NCBI RefSeq assembly: GCF_012396365.1
Contig: NZ_JAAXPG010000017.1
Coordinates: 108,011 to 172,010, forward strand
From: Nocardiopsis alborubida
GTDB lineage: Bacteria; Actinomycetota; Actinomycetes; Streptosporangiales; Streptosporangiaceae
Direction of reading: 5' to 3'
DNA length: 64,000 bases
Shown here piece by piece: positions 1-8,199 of the stretch (position 1 is the stretch's first letter; each line of letters begins with the position of its first letter). Under the pieces are notes generated by a model. The model searched no databases. It was given only the letters and a program-made list of their open reading frames with translations, and was not told where the DNA came from. A program made the translations under genes and the position numbers.

Positions 1-740
1 GCACTGCCCTGGGGGGTGGGCTGTCCGCCGGTTCCGGCGAACATCGCCTCCAGGCCCACGGCGGAGGAGGAGGCCGACTCCACCCGGTTGCCGCCGGGCT
101 GCGCCGTCGCGACGGGCTGTCTCGGGGTCTCGGGCGCCGAGCGGGAGCGGCCGTTGGCGAACGGCGTGGTGGTCTTGGCCGCGGTCTCCTGGGCGGAGCC
201 GCCGCTGGAGAGCAGGTTGACGTGCGGACGCAGATGGCCCGCGCCGATCTCGATGAGGTCGTCGCACTCGCGGCGCAGGGCCCGGGAGATGGTCCAGTTG
301 CCCTCGACGGAGACGTGCACGACGGTGACGCGCACACCCATGTCCTGTACGTCCGCGACGACCGACGCCATGTCCTCGTCCCCGCTGACCAGGACGGCGT
401 CACACAGGACGCCGGTACGGGCCAGCGTGGTGAGGTCGCGCTGGACGTAGCTCTCCACGCCCTCGCGGCGGCCGGGCCTTATCCGCGCGCCGCGGAACTT
501 GATACCGGGGATGTCGGCGATGCCGTCCTGCTCCTGGGTCCGCCGGTCGTCGGCGACGGCCTCGTACCAGTAGCAGCGCAGGAGCGGCAGACCGGTGCGG
601 TCCCGCGCGACCTCGTTGAGGAACTGGACGAGACCGGTGTAGTCCCAGGAGACGGAGTCCCGGTTGCGGGTTCCGTGCACTGCCATCGCGCCGTCCGCGA
701 GAAGGTACCCCGCGTCAACGAACAACGCGCAGCGGTCCAC
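1..740 (-). CDS. NYN-domain (PIN-like) protein, 3' end beyond window
   Basis: Read on the minus strand, the protein opens with ALFVDAGYLL, the strand-1 motif of NYN/LabA domains with its metal-binding Asp. About 85 residues later comes LVSGDEDMASVV, the second acidic motif. The NYN fold is a PIN-like nuclease fold, so a role in RNA cleavage or processing is plausible but not shown. After about residue 170 the chain becomes Ser/Thr/Ala/Pro-rich and runs off the left edge, so the C-terminus is missing. I chose the GTG at 738–740 because GGAAGGGGG lies 9 nt upstream. An in-frame ATG at 774–776 has no good ribosome site and would add 12 residues that bear no similarity to the family. It lies downstream of the sigma factor gene on the same strand, across about 200 bp. 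Confidence 0.85.
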   Translation of the reverse strand, partial: MDRCALFVDAGYLLADGAMAVHGTRNRDSVSWDYTGLVQFLNEVARDRTGLPLLRCYWYEAVADDRRTQEQDGIADIPGIKFRGARIRPGRREGVESYVQRDLTTLARTGVLCDAVLVSGDEDMASVVADVQDMGVRVTVVHVSVEGNWTISRALRRECDDLIEIGAGHLRPHVNLLSSGGSAQETAAKTTTPFANGRSRSAPETPRQPVATAQPGGNRVESASSSAVGLEAMFAGTGGQPTPQGS

Positions 741-827
741 TGGCACCGACCCCCTTCCCTGTTGTCTCTGGGCCATGTCCATGACCGGGCCACAGCCTAG
801 CCAAGTCTGTCTGGTTTTGCGTGTCCA

Positions 828-841
828 CTGTGAATACACAG
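828..841. promoter_or_regulatory. 14-bp palindrome upstream of the NYN gene
   Basis: CTGTGAATACACAG has perfect 5-bp arms around a 4-nt centre, about 90 bp upstream of the NYN start in an AT-rich patch. It could be an operator or a small hairpin in the leader. No regulator can be assigned. Confidence 0.3.
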
Positions 842-937
842 AGTTATGGACCTGCTACGCACCGACGGTCCTCCGGTGGAGTCGGGGGCTCCGAGGCGAC
901 CGGACAGGCCCGGACGGGGCGGGTGGAAGCCCGTGCC

Positions 938-3739
938 TCAACTACGCATGGGGGCCGTCAGGACCACGGCTCCCACCATCACGGCGTCCTGTTCCGTCAG
1001 GATTCGGATGTCCGTTTCTCGGCCAAGTACTGAGTCGAATCGAACCACGTCGGTGCCGAACGCGAGCGGGTCGCCCACCGCGCCGCGGGCGGAGCCGGTG
1101 AAGGCGTTGTCCACCCGACCGTGGCCGCCGACCGGCGCCACCGCCGTCCCGTCCACGCTCACCCGGTCCCCGCCCAGGTCGGGGTCGCCCTCCCAGGCCA
1201 CCACGTCGATCCGGGCGGGTACGGCGGCGGGCAGCAGGCCCGACACCGCGAAGGGGCCGTCCCCTCCGCCGTGGAAGGAGACCCGGCTGTCGTCGAGGAC
1301 CATCACCTGGTTGCGGGTGCCCACCCGCGGATCCTCCAGCACGACCACGAGGCTCCAGCCCGCGTAGTGGCCGCGGCCCTCGCGCACGGGGGCGTCGCCG
1401 ACCCACCACTGGCCGCCGCCCTGGGCCCGCACCAGGTCGGTGACCTCGGCGAACGCCTGGTAGGCGGGGTAGCCGGGCAGCTCGGCGACCCGGCTGTCCG
1501 TGGCCGCGACAGTGCGGTAGTCCGTCATCCCCGGGCCCCGGACCCGGACGGAGGGGGCGTCGGGGGTTCCGGTCCCGGAGAGGTAGAGCCCCGCCCAGCG
1601 CACCCTGCTCCCCTCGGGGAGCTCCCAGGTCGCGGAGCTGGAGGAGGTGGTGGAGGGGTCGTCGTCGGCGTCCAGCGGGGCCATCGTCCAGTGGTCGTTG
1701 TCCAGCCGCGGCCCCTGGCGCAGCCTGGCCTGGGCACAGGGGCCGTCCTGCGGCTGCTCCTGTGTCTCGGGGGTGCCGCGGGGTCCAGGATCACCGTGGG
1801 TCGCCGTCACCGGGACGGGAACGCTGCGGCCCGCGGCGCCTGCCGACGACGGGTCGCGCACCGTTTCCGTGGGCACATTGTTGTCCGGCCCGCCCGCTGT
1901 CCCGTCAGGAGCCCCTTCGCCCTCTTGCTGACCAGGGACCACACCCTCCTCCCCACCCTCCTCCGTGGTCGCTTCGGAGTCCGGCGGCCCCGGGCTCGGG
2001 GACGCGGGGACCTCCGGGGCCGGGGAGGACTCCGTGCCCGGTGCGGTCCCGGGGCCTGGCGGTCGCGGGTCGGGGACGTCCGGATCGTACGGCCAGTCCC
2101 ACCACGGCCACGGCCAGCGGTCCCCGCGCTCCGGTTCGACGCAGGTCATCAGCGCGTTGCCGACGCTCTCCGCGCGTACCCGGCCCGCGGTGGCGTAGCG
2201 GGCCGTGACGCCCTCCGCACTCACACCCCGCTCCCCCGTCGCCTCGGCGGTCACGCCCGCGGAGGACACCGACACCGCCGCCGGAACGCCGACCTCGGCG
2301 TCCGGGGCCACGCGCACGTCGATGAACTGGGTGCCGTCCTCCCCCGCCGCCATCCCCGGATGCGCGCAGCGACCGCCTCCACTGCCCGCGGAACAGCTCC
2401 AGTCACCGTGCCCCACCGCCGTGGGGACGGCGTTGCCCGCGCCGCCGGAGGAGACCATCTCCACGCCCGGGGGCAGGGTGAGCAGGGCGACGACCTCCTC
2501 GGCCGCGCCGCCGATGTTGCGGACGTCCATGACCATGATCCCGTCGCTGCCCGGGAGCAGGGAGCCGACCGGGTCGATCCCCACGGCGAACCGCGGTTGG
2601 GGTTCCTGCGGCGCCACCTCCTCCTCCGGTACGTCGGCGGGCGGCACCGCCGCGACCGGTGCGGCGGGCTCGGGCCGCTCGTCCGCGTCCGGGCTCGGCC
2701 GATCGTTCGCGGAGGGAGCCGGCTGTGGCGCGTCCGGGTCGGGCCGGGGCGCGTCCGGAGCGGGCGGTGTCTGAGGCTGCTCCCACGGGGCCGCCACCGG
2801 GGGCGGCCCCTCGCCGGGAAGCGGTTCCGGTGCGCCGGCCAAGGCCAGGGCGACCGCGACCGCCACGCCGGCCGCCGCCGTGCTTGCGGCCGCCGCCTGC
2901 TGCTGGCGGCGCGACATCCTTCCCCACCAGGCGCTCCCGGCGGTCCCGGCGGAGAGGTAGCCCGCCGCCCCCGCGCCCGCCACCAGCGGCAGAACGACAC
3001 CGCGCAGCCCGACGTTGACGTCCGCCAGCTCGGCGTAGACCTCGCGGCAGTCCGCGCAGCCGTCCATGTGCCGGTCGACCTTGGCGGTGTCGCGCCGGGA
3101 CAGCCCCTCCCTGACGTGGGCGCCGAGCAGGCCGAGGGTCGGGCGGCAGGCCTCGGCGGCGTTCCCGCCCGCCAGGTGCATCTGGAGGTAGGCCTGCCGC
3201 AGACCCTCCCTCGCCCGGTAGGCGAGGGCGGCGACGCTGTTCGGCTTCATCCCGAGCACGTCCGCGACCTCGGCCGGTTTGGCCCCCTCGATCTCGGTGT
3301 GCCAGAGCACCGACTGCCAGCGCTCGGGGAGCGAGAGGAAGGCCCGGGCGATGAGGGAGCGCTCCAGTCCCTCCAGCGCGGGGTCGACGAAGGGCTGGCC
3401 GGGGTCGAGGCTCTCCATGTCGTCGGTGACGACCTGGCGCCTCTCCCCCCGTCCCCGGTCGTAGGCGGCGTTGCGGACGGCGGTGAGCAGGTAGGGGCGG
3501 AAGGAGTCCCGCGGCCCCCCGCCGCGCCGGATGACGCTGAGCACGCGGGTGAACGCCTCGGCGACGGCGTCCTCCACCTCCGCCTCGCCGCGCAGCAGCT
3601 GCCGGGCCAGTCCCCGCGCCGCCGCCGCGTGGCGTTCGTAGAGGGTGGCGTACGCGCCGGTGTCGCCGCCCCGCACCCACTGAATCAACTCACCGTCACC
3701 GACCAGAGTCTCTGTGTGATCGTCGGGGACGTCGTTCAC
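938..3739 (-). CDS. ECF-type sigma factor fused to zinc-finger, membrane and extracellular domains
   Basis: 933 residues from a GTG with AAAGGA 7 nt upstream; an upstream in-frame extension to about 3847 lacks a ribosome site. Residues 17–100 are sigma region 2 and about 125–190 region 4 with its helix-turn-helix. Residues 224–231 (HxxxCxxC) match the zinc-binding anti-sigma (zf-HC2) motif. Hydrophobic stretches follow at about 244–268 and 281–302, then a long Pro/Asp/Glu-rich linker and two probably extracellular beta-rich regions, the last starting near residue 690. This is a one-protein version of an ECF sigma/anti-sigma pair. ECF groups with C-terminal zinc-finger/membrane extensions are known in actinobacteria; I cannot assign the group number from sequence alone. 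Expected role: transcription initiation gated by a surface signal, possibly after proteolytic release. The outer domains are not recognised with confidence. Confidence 0.85.
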   Translation of the reverse strand: MNDVPDDHTETLVGDGELIQWVRGGDTGAYATLYERHAAAARGLARQLLRGEAEVEDAVAEAFTRVLSVIRRGGGPRDSFRPYLLTAVRNAAYDRGRGERRQVVTDDMESLDPGQPFVDPALEGLERSLIARAFLSLPERWQSVLWHTEIEGAKPAEVADVLGMKPNSVAALAYRAREGLRQAYLQMHLAGGNAAEACRPTLGLLGAHVREGLSRRDTAKVDRHMDGCADCREVYAELADVNVGLRGVVLPLVAGAGAAGYLSAGTAGSAWWGRMSRRQQQAAAASTAAAGVAVAVALALAGAPEPLPGEGPPPVAAPWEQPQTPPAPDAPRPDPDAPQPAPSANDRPSPDADERPEPAAPVAAVPPADVPEEEVAPQEPQPRFAVGIDPVGSLLPGSDGIMVMDVRNIGGAAEEVVALLTLPPGVEMVSSGGAGNAVPTAVGHGDWSCSAGSGGGRCAHPGMAAGEDGTQFIDVRVAPDAEVGVPAAVSVSSAGVTAEATGERGVSAEGVTARYATAGRVRAESVGNALMTCVEPERGDRWPWPWWDWPYDPDVPDPRPPGPGTAPGTESSPAPEVPASPSPGPPDSEATTEEGGEEGVVPGQQEGEGAPDGTAGGPDNNVPTETVRDPSSAGAAGRSVPVPVTATHGDPGPRGTPETQEQPQDGPCAQARLRQGPRLDNDHWTMAPLDADDDPSTTSSSSATWELPEGSRVRWAGLYLSGTGTPDAPSVRVRGPGMTDYRTVAATDSRVAELPGYPAYQAFAEVTDLVRAQGGGQWWVGDAPVREGRGHYAGWSLVVVLEDPRVGTRNQVMVLDDSRVSFHGGGDGPFAVSGLLPAAVPARIDVVAWEGDPDLGGDRVSVDGTAVAPVGGHGRVDNAFTGSARGAVGDPLAFGTDVVRFDSVLGRETDIRILTEQDAVMVGAVVLTAPMRS

Positions 3740-3939
3740 CCGGCGTCCTTTCTGGGGAGTGTGCGCCGCGGTCAGGGGCGGAGCCCCGGTGCGGCGCTGG
3801 AGGACACGTGCTCGAAAAATATCCCGCATTCGCGTCACAGCCGCCACCGATCTCCGTAATCAGGGGTGAGGGAGGACGGAACGCGCCGAGCGGACGCGGG
3901 CCCGCCTCCCCGGGAGGACCGACGGACGGGAGCAGCGCC

Positions 3940-4683
3940 ATGGGAGATGCCGAGGTGAGGACCGGAACGCGGGACCGTGCGGCCCGTTCCCGCGAACTGC
4001 GCGCACCGTGGGGACGACGGAGCCGGGAGGCGGGGTGGGATCCGCCCGAGAGTTGGTGGACGCCCGCCGTGGACGCGGTGTGCGGGGCCTTCGCCTCGGG
4101 GGACGACCTGGCCGGACCGTGCGGCCTCCTGGGCGGGGCGAGGGCGCGCTCGGGGGTGGGGATCGGGCAGAGCCTGGACGACCTGTCGGCGTTCACGTCG
4201 GTGGCGGGGTGGCGGAGCCCGCCGCCCGTCCTGGTCCGGGCGCTGGCCGAGGGGTGGGCGGACGCGGGGCGCGGGCGGGAGACCTGCCAGGACCCGCTGA
4301 CCGGCCTGGCCACCGCGGAGTACCTGCGGACCCGGCTCGGTGAGCTGTACCGGCACACCGGCGACGGGGCGCCGCCCGCGTCGGGGCACCGGCTCGTGGT
4401 CGTGGCGCTGGATCCGGGGATCGACCCGTGGCGGCGCACCGCGCGGCTGATCGTGCTCGGCCACGAACTGCGCAGGTTCTTCACGCGCGGGGAGTCGGTG
4501 TGCCTGCTGGCCCGGGGGCGGATCGCGGTGGTGGCCCCCGAGTCCGCGGACCTGGACCGCGAACTGGACGCGCTGCGCCGGGGGACCTGCTGGGAGCACG
4601 GGGCGGCCGTGTGGGCGGTACCCCTGCCCACCAGCCACGGGGAGGCGATGTCCCTGATCGGGGGGCTGGAGGAGAGGCGATGA
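3940..4683 (+). CDS. Degenerate GGDEF-like protein
   Basis: 247 residues from an ATG with GGGAG 7 nt upstream, divergent from the sigma factor. Near residue 115 it has DPLTGLATAEYL, which resembles the DxLTGLxNR entry motif of GGDEF (diguanylate cyclase) domains. A strand-helix pattern follows, but where GGDEF should stand it reads ARGRIAVVAP, and the Asp/Asn nucleotide and metal ligands are not seen. It is therefore probably a non-catalytic GGDEF-fold protein, perhaps a binding or regulatory module. The first half (Arg/Trp-rich) is not recognised. Divergence from the membrane sigma factor suggests co-regulation, but a functional link is inference. Confidence 0.6.
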   Translation: MGDAEVRTGTRDRAARSRELRAPWGRRSREAGWDPPESWWTPAVDAVCGAFASGDDLAGPCGLLGGARARSGVGIGQSLDDLSAFTSVAGWRSPPPVLVRALAEGWADAGRGRETCQDPLTGLATAEYLRTRLGELYRHTGDGAPPASGHRLVVVALDPGIDPWRRTARLIVLGHELRRFFTRGESVCLLARGRIAVVAPESADLDRELDALRRGTCWEHGAAVWAVPLPTSHGEAMSLIGGLEERR

Positions 4684-4946
4684 CCTGAGGACGCCGTCCC
4701 CGCGCCGCGAGGCCCCGGCCTGAGCGGCCCGGCGCGGGACGGCCGAGCCGACCGGACCGGTGCTTCGCCGAGGGGACGAACCCGGACGGTCGGCGCCCGC
4801 CGGACCGGGTTTTCCGGGTTTTCTGGCCCTTGGAAGGGCGGCCCGGGGACCGGACCGGCGGATGGGGGATGCCGTAGGGCGTCCCCGGAGGCGCGTCCGC
4901 AAGGGGAGGCGGGCGCGCCTCCCCGCGCCGTCACCCGACCACGGGT

Positions 4947-7244
4947 TCATCCCAGGTTGAGGCGTCCTCCGGTCACCGCGAAGACCGCGCGGCGCCAGGA
5001 GGAGGCCGGGACGCTCCTCACCTCGGCGATCCTCTGCTCGTATCCGCCCTGGACCGGGGTGCGCCGGTCGTCCACGGCGTCGATCCAGGACTCGATTCCC
5101 CCCGCCGGGGGCTCCTGCGCCGGGGCCTCCGGGGACGGGAGGTCCGAGGTCGGAGCGTACGGGGCCGGGATGTCCGGGCGGCCCTCCGCGGGCGGCACTC
5201 CCCGGTCCGGCTCCGGCCGCTCCCCGCCCGCGTAGGGCGCGGCCGGGATGTCCGCGAACCCGGTGGACGCCAGCGACCGGTCGCCGTACGCGGGATACGG
5301 AGCACCCCGCTCCGGGTCCTGGACTCCGGAGGAAGCGGACGCCTGTCCGGCGCCCGGAGCGGAACGCCCGGAGGCCTCCGCGGGGCCGGTCTCCTGCGGC
5401 GCGGGCCCTCTGACGGCGGTGCCCGCCTCGGGGGGCGCGCCGATGGGCTGGGAGGGGCCAGCGGGACCGGAGTCCCCAGGAAGGGCCTCTTCCGTCCCGG
5501 AGCCCGGCACGGACGCGTCGGGGCGCACGGGGGCGAAGGCCTCCGGGGAGGCATCGGCCTCCTCCTCCGGGCCGCCGGGTGCCGTCGTCTCCGTCTCGGG
5601 TGCGGACAGGGAAGCGCTCCGGTACGGAGGGAAGCCGTGCTCCCGCGGGGCCTCCGGGGCCTCCGGAGTGTCCGTGGCCTCTGAGGTCCGCGAAGCCTCC
5701 GCGGAGCCCGCGTCCTCCGCGGTCCGCGGGGTCTCCTGGTCCTCCTCCCGCGTCTTGCGGGCACGCCGGTCGGCGCCCATGACCAGGAAGACGTCCGTCT
5801 CCTCCGCGTCCGGGTCCGGTGAGTCCCCCTCGCCTCCGGGGTTGACGGTCACGGCATCCGCCGGGCGCGGTGGACCGACCCGCCGGGGCTCGCGGGTTCC
5901 GCCGGGAGGTACCGGCGGACGCGACGCCTCGGAGGAAGGGGTCGTACCGAACCAGGCGCGGGCGGGCGGGACCTCCTCCCGGGACTGGGACACGGAGGGC
6001 GTGCCCGGGTTCGGGTGCGCTTCCCGCCTGTCGGGCGGCGCCTGGCCATGCGACGGCTCCGGACCGGGCGACGGGTTCGCGGGAGGCGCCGGCGGCGCGG
6101 CGGGAGGCGCGGCCGACGCGTTCCGGTCCAGGGGCACGGCCGGGTCCGGCTGCGGCTGCCATGGCGCCTGCTGCTCCGGCTGCCGCGAAGACTGTGGTGG
6201 CTGTGACGGCTGTGACGGCTGTGACGGCTGCTGCCACGATGTCCGCTGTTCCGGCGGACTCTGCGGAGGGCCGTACTGCTGGGGTAGCTGAGGCTGTTGG
6301 GGCTGTTCGGGAGGTGCCGGAGGATGCTGGGTCGGCGGGACGGGCATGGGCGTCCCCGACAGGAAGGCCTCGGCTACCGAGTCCTGCGCGAAGGTGCGCG
6401 GCGTCGCCGTTCCGCCGGGCGGGGTGGGGGGTCGTTGCGGCCCCGAGTGACCCGTCCAGGGCGCCTGGTTGGGACCGGTGGGCTCGTGCGGCCTCGGCGC
6501 CTCGACGGCGTAGGGCGTCGGAGGAAGCGCTCCCTGCGGCGGATAGCCCGGCACACCGTCGGGCGGGGTGCCCTGACCGTGTCCGGGGGCCTCGGAGAAC
6601 CAGCCGCCGGACGGGGCCGGCTGCGGACCGCTGGCGCCCCCGCCCGGAAAGCCCTGACCTGCCGCGGGGTGAGGACCGCCGGGCCCGCCCCGCTGGCCGT
6701 ACGCATGCTGGGGGCCGCTCGGAAGACCCTGGCCGGCGGCGGGTTGCGGCCCGCTGGGGGCCACGTGCGGACCGTGGGGCCGCTGCCCGCCCGAGGAGGC
6801 CTGTGGCCCGCTCGGCGCCGCGTCGTCGCTCCCCTGCCGACCGTACGGACGCGCCGTTCCCCGGCCCGGGTGCGGCGTGTGCGGGAAGGGCTGCTGGCCG
6901 CCGGACGGCGCGCCCGGCCCCGGGCCCGTCCACCGCGCGGCCTCCTGACCGGTGGCGGGTCCCTGCGGGCCGCTCGGCGCCGTGTTCCCCCACTGCCGGG
7001 CGTCGTGGCCACCGGACGGGGCGGGCCGGCCGTGCACCGGCCCGGCGTACCGTCCCGGTTCGCCCCACGGCGCCTGCCGCGGACCTCCCTGGGCGGGCCC
7101 CCCGTGCACGGGCGCCCCCGGCTGCCAGCCGGTCGGGTTCCCGGCGTCCGGCGGCGTGACCGGGTTCCCCCGGCCGTCGCGCTCCTCCCGGGCCTCCTGC
7201 TCCCCCGAAGGGGTCTCCCGTTCCGGATCGGGTCGCTGCTCCAT
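4947..7244 (-). CDS. Long Pro/Gly/Gln-rich disordered protein of the type VII locus, EspI-like N-terminal part
   Basis: 765 residues, nearly all low complexity: GPQ/GGQ-rich to about residue 330, Pro/Gln-rich to about 400, then Glu/Pro/Ala-rich. The last 50 residues are ordered and end in SSWRRAVFAVTGGRLNLG. In EspI/MinD-like proteins of ESX loci a proline-rich arm is followed by a similar WRR…LxLG segment and then the ATPase domain. Here the protein stops exactly there and no ATPase remnant follows within 250 bp. It is the last gene of the minus-strand operon, 2 nt after the previous stop, with GGAGG before the ATG. A scaffold or localisation role is inferred. Confidence 0.75.
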   Translation of the reverse strand: MEQRPDPERETPSGEQEAREERDGRGNPVTPPDAGNPTGWQPGAPVHGGPAQGGPRQAPWGEPGRYAGPVHGRPAPSGGHDARQWGNTAPSGPQGPATGQEAARWTGPGPGAPSGGQQPFPHTPHPGRGTARPYGRQGSDDAAPSGPQASSGGQRPHGPHVAPSGPQPAAGQGLPSGPQHAYGQRGGPGGPHPAAGQGFPGGGASGPQPAPSGGWFSEAPGHGQGTPPDGVPGYPPQGALPPTPYAVEAPRPHEPTGPNQAPWTGHSGPQRPPTPPGGTATPRTFAQDSVAEAFLSGTPMPVPPTQHPPAPPEQPQQPQLPQQYGPPQSPPEQRTSWQQPSQPSQPSQPPQSSRQPEQQAPWQPQPDPAVPLDRNASAAPPAAPPAPPANPSPGPEPSHGQAPPDRREAHPNPGTPSVSQSREEVPPARAWFGTTPSSEASRPPVPPGGTREPRRVGPPRPADAVTVNPGGEGDSPDPDAEETDVFLVMGADRRARKTREEDQETPRTAEDAGSAEASRTSEATDTPEAPEAPREHGFPPYRSASLSAPETETTAPGGPEEEADASPEAFAPVRPDASVPGSGTEEALPGDSGPAGPSQPIGAPPEAGTAVRGPAPQETGPAEASGRSAPGAGQASASSGVQDPERGAPYPAYGDRSLASTGFADIPAAPYAGGERPEPDRGVPPAEGRPDIPAPYAPTSDLPSPEAPAQEPPAGGIESWIDAVDDRRTPVQGGYEQRIAEVRSVPASSWRRAVFAVTGGRLNLG

Positions 7245-7246
7245 GG

Positions 7247-8188
7247 CTACTCCCCTCCTTCGACGCGGGTCCGGCCCGGCCCGGCGGCGTCCACCGAACG
7301 GTCCAGGGCCTCGGCGGCCACCAGCTGGACGGTCCGGTGGGTGGCCTCACCGATGAACCTGGGGCGTACGACCGTGCCCTGCGCCAGGTGCCGGTCGTGC
7401 GGCAGGACGATGACGCCCGCGCCGCTCTCAGCGATGATCCTGGTCGTGCGGGCCACGTCGAACCCCGGGTCCTCGCGCCGCCGCTCGTCGAAGACGACCA
7501 CCACGGTCCGCCGCACCTCGTCCTGTCTGCCGTCCGCGACCAGCAGGTCCAGCTCGCGCCCGACCCGGAGCGCGGCCTCCCGGGTCGCGCGGACCACGCG
7601 CACACGTGCGTGGGCGGCCTCACCGACGGCCTCCACGAACGCACCGCCCGACTCCCCGGCCACGAGGGTCACCCCGAAGAACCGCGAGATCGGCAGCAGC
7701 CCGGACATGTAGGCCCCGGCCCCGGCCGGAGCGGCCCGTACCGTCCACAGGCGCTCGTTGACCTGGCCGAGACTGGCGCACACCGACTCGAAACCGGTGG
7801 CGTCCACCCCGTCCAGGTCGCCGGGCTCGTCCAGGCCCAGCCGCTCGGCCAGCGACGGGGTCCGGTCGGTGGCGTCCACCGTCAGCACCCGGTCGTGGCG
7901 GAAGTGCGCCAGCGAGCGGGCGACCAGGGCGGTCACCACCGACGCGTCGGCGCCCGACCCCAGGTCGTCCACGACGATCCTGCGCCCGGTCGAGGTGGGG
8001 CGCTGCAACCGCCTCCCCAGCTCGATGGTGTCGGCCACCTCGTCCGCCGCACGGAACGGGCGCAGCGCGGCCCGGCCGACGCGGCGCACCCAGCGGTCGC
8101 CGGGCACCGGCCGCGCGGAGGCGGACGGAGCGGCTCCGGCCGGTGAGGCCCCGGTCGGAGCCTGGGCCTGGGTCTGTGAGGCGTTCAT
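7247..8188 (-). CDS. MinD/ParA-like protein lacking the P-loop, type VII locus
   Basis: 313 residues. A 30-residue Ala/Pro/Gln-rich start is followed by a deviant MinD/ParA-type domain, as in EspI of ESX loci. The order is kept: strand RRIVVDDL (69–76), helix, then DRVLTVDATDRTPSLAERLG (99–118), where the family has its conserved Asp strand. The C-terminal half keeps the VVVFDER and GVIVLPHDRHLAQG blocks. The Walker A loop, normally GGxGKT, reads GSGADASVV near residues 77–85, with no Lys or Thr. ATP hydrolysis is therefore unlikely, and this is probably a pseudo-ATPase. Start ATG at 8186–8188, 11 nt downstream of the eccD stop, with GGGGGG upstream. Confidence 0.75.
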   Translation of the reverse strand: MNASQTQAQAPTGASPAGAAPSASARPVPGDRWVRRVGRAALRPFRAADEVADTIELGRRLQRPTSTGRRIVVDDLGSGADASVVTALVARSLAHFRHDRVLTVDATDRTPSLAERLGLDEPGDLDGVDATGFESVCASLGQVNERLWTVRAAPAGAGAYMSGLLPISRFFGVTLVAGESGGAFVEAVGEAAHARVRVVRATREAALRVGRELDLLVADGRQDEVRRTVVVVFDERRREDPGFDVARTTRIIAESGAGVIVLPHDRHLAQGTVVRPRFIGEATHRTVQLVAAEALDRSVDAAGPGRTRVEGGE

Positions 8189-8199
8189 CGTCCCCCCGC

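Noticed and set aside
1121..3859. Long plus-strand open frame opposite the sigma factor
   Set aside because: Antisense shadow: composition is Arg/Gly/Pro/Val-rich without motifs, and the minus strand carries recognisable sigma domains.
3835..7644. Long minus-strand frame in another phase over the disordered protein
   Set aside because: Arg/Gly-rich shadow. The real frame has a start with ribosome site and the WRR…LNLG tail.
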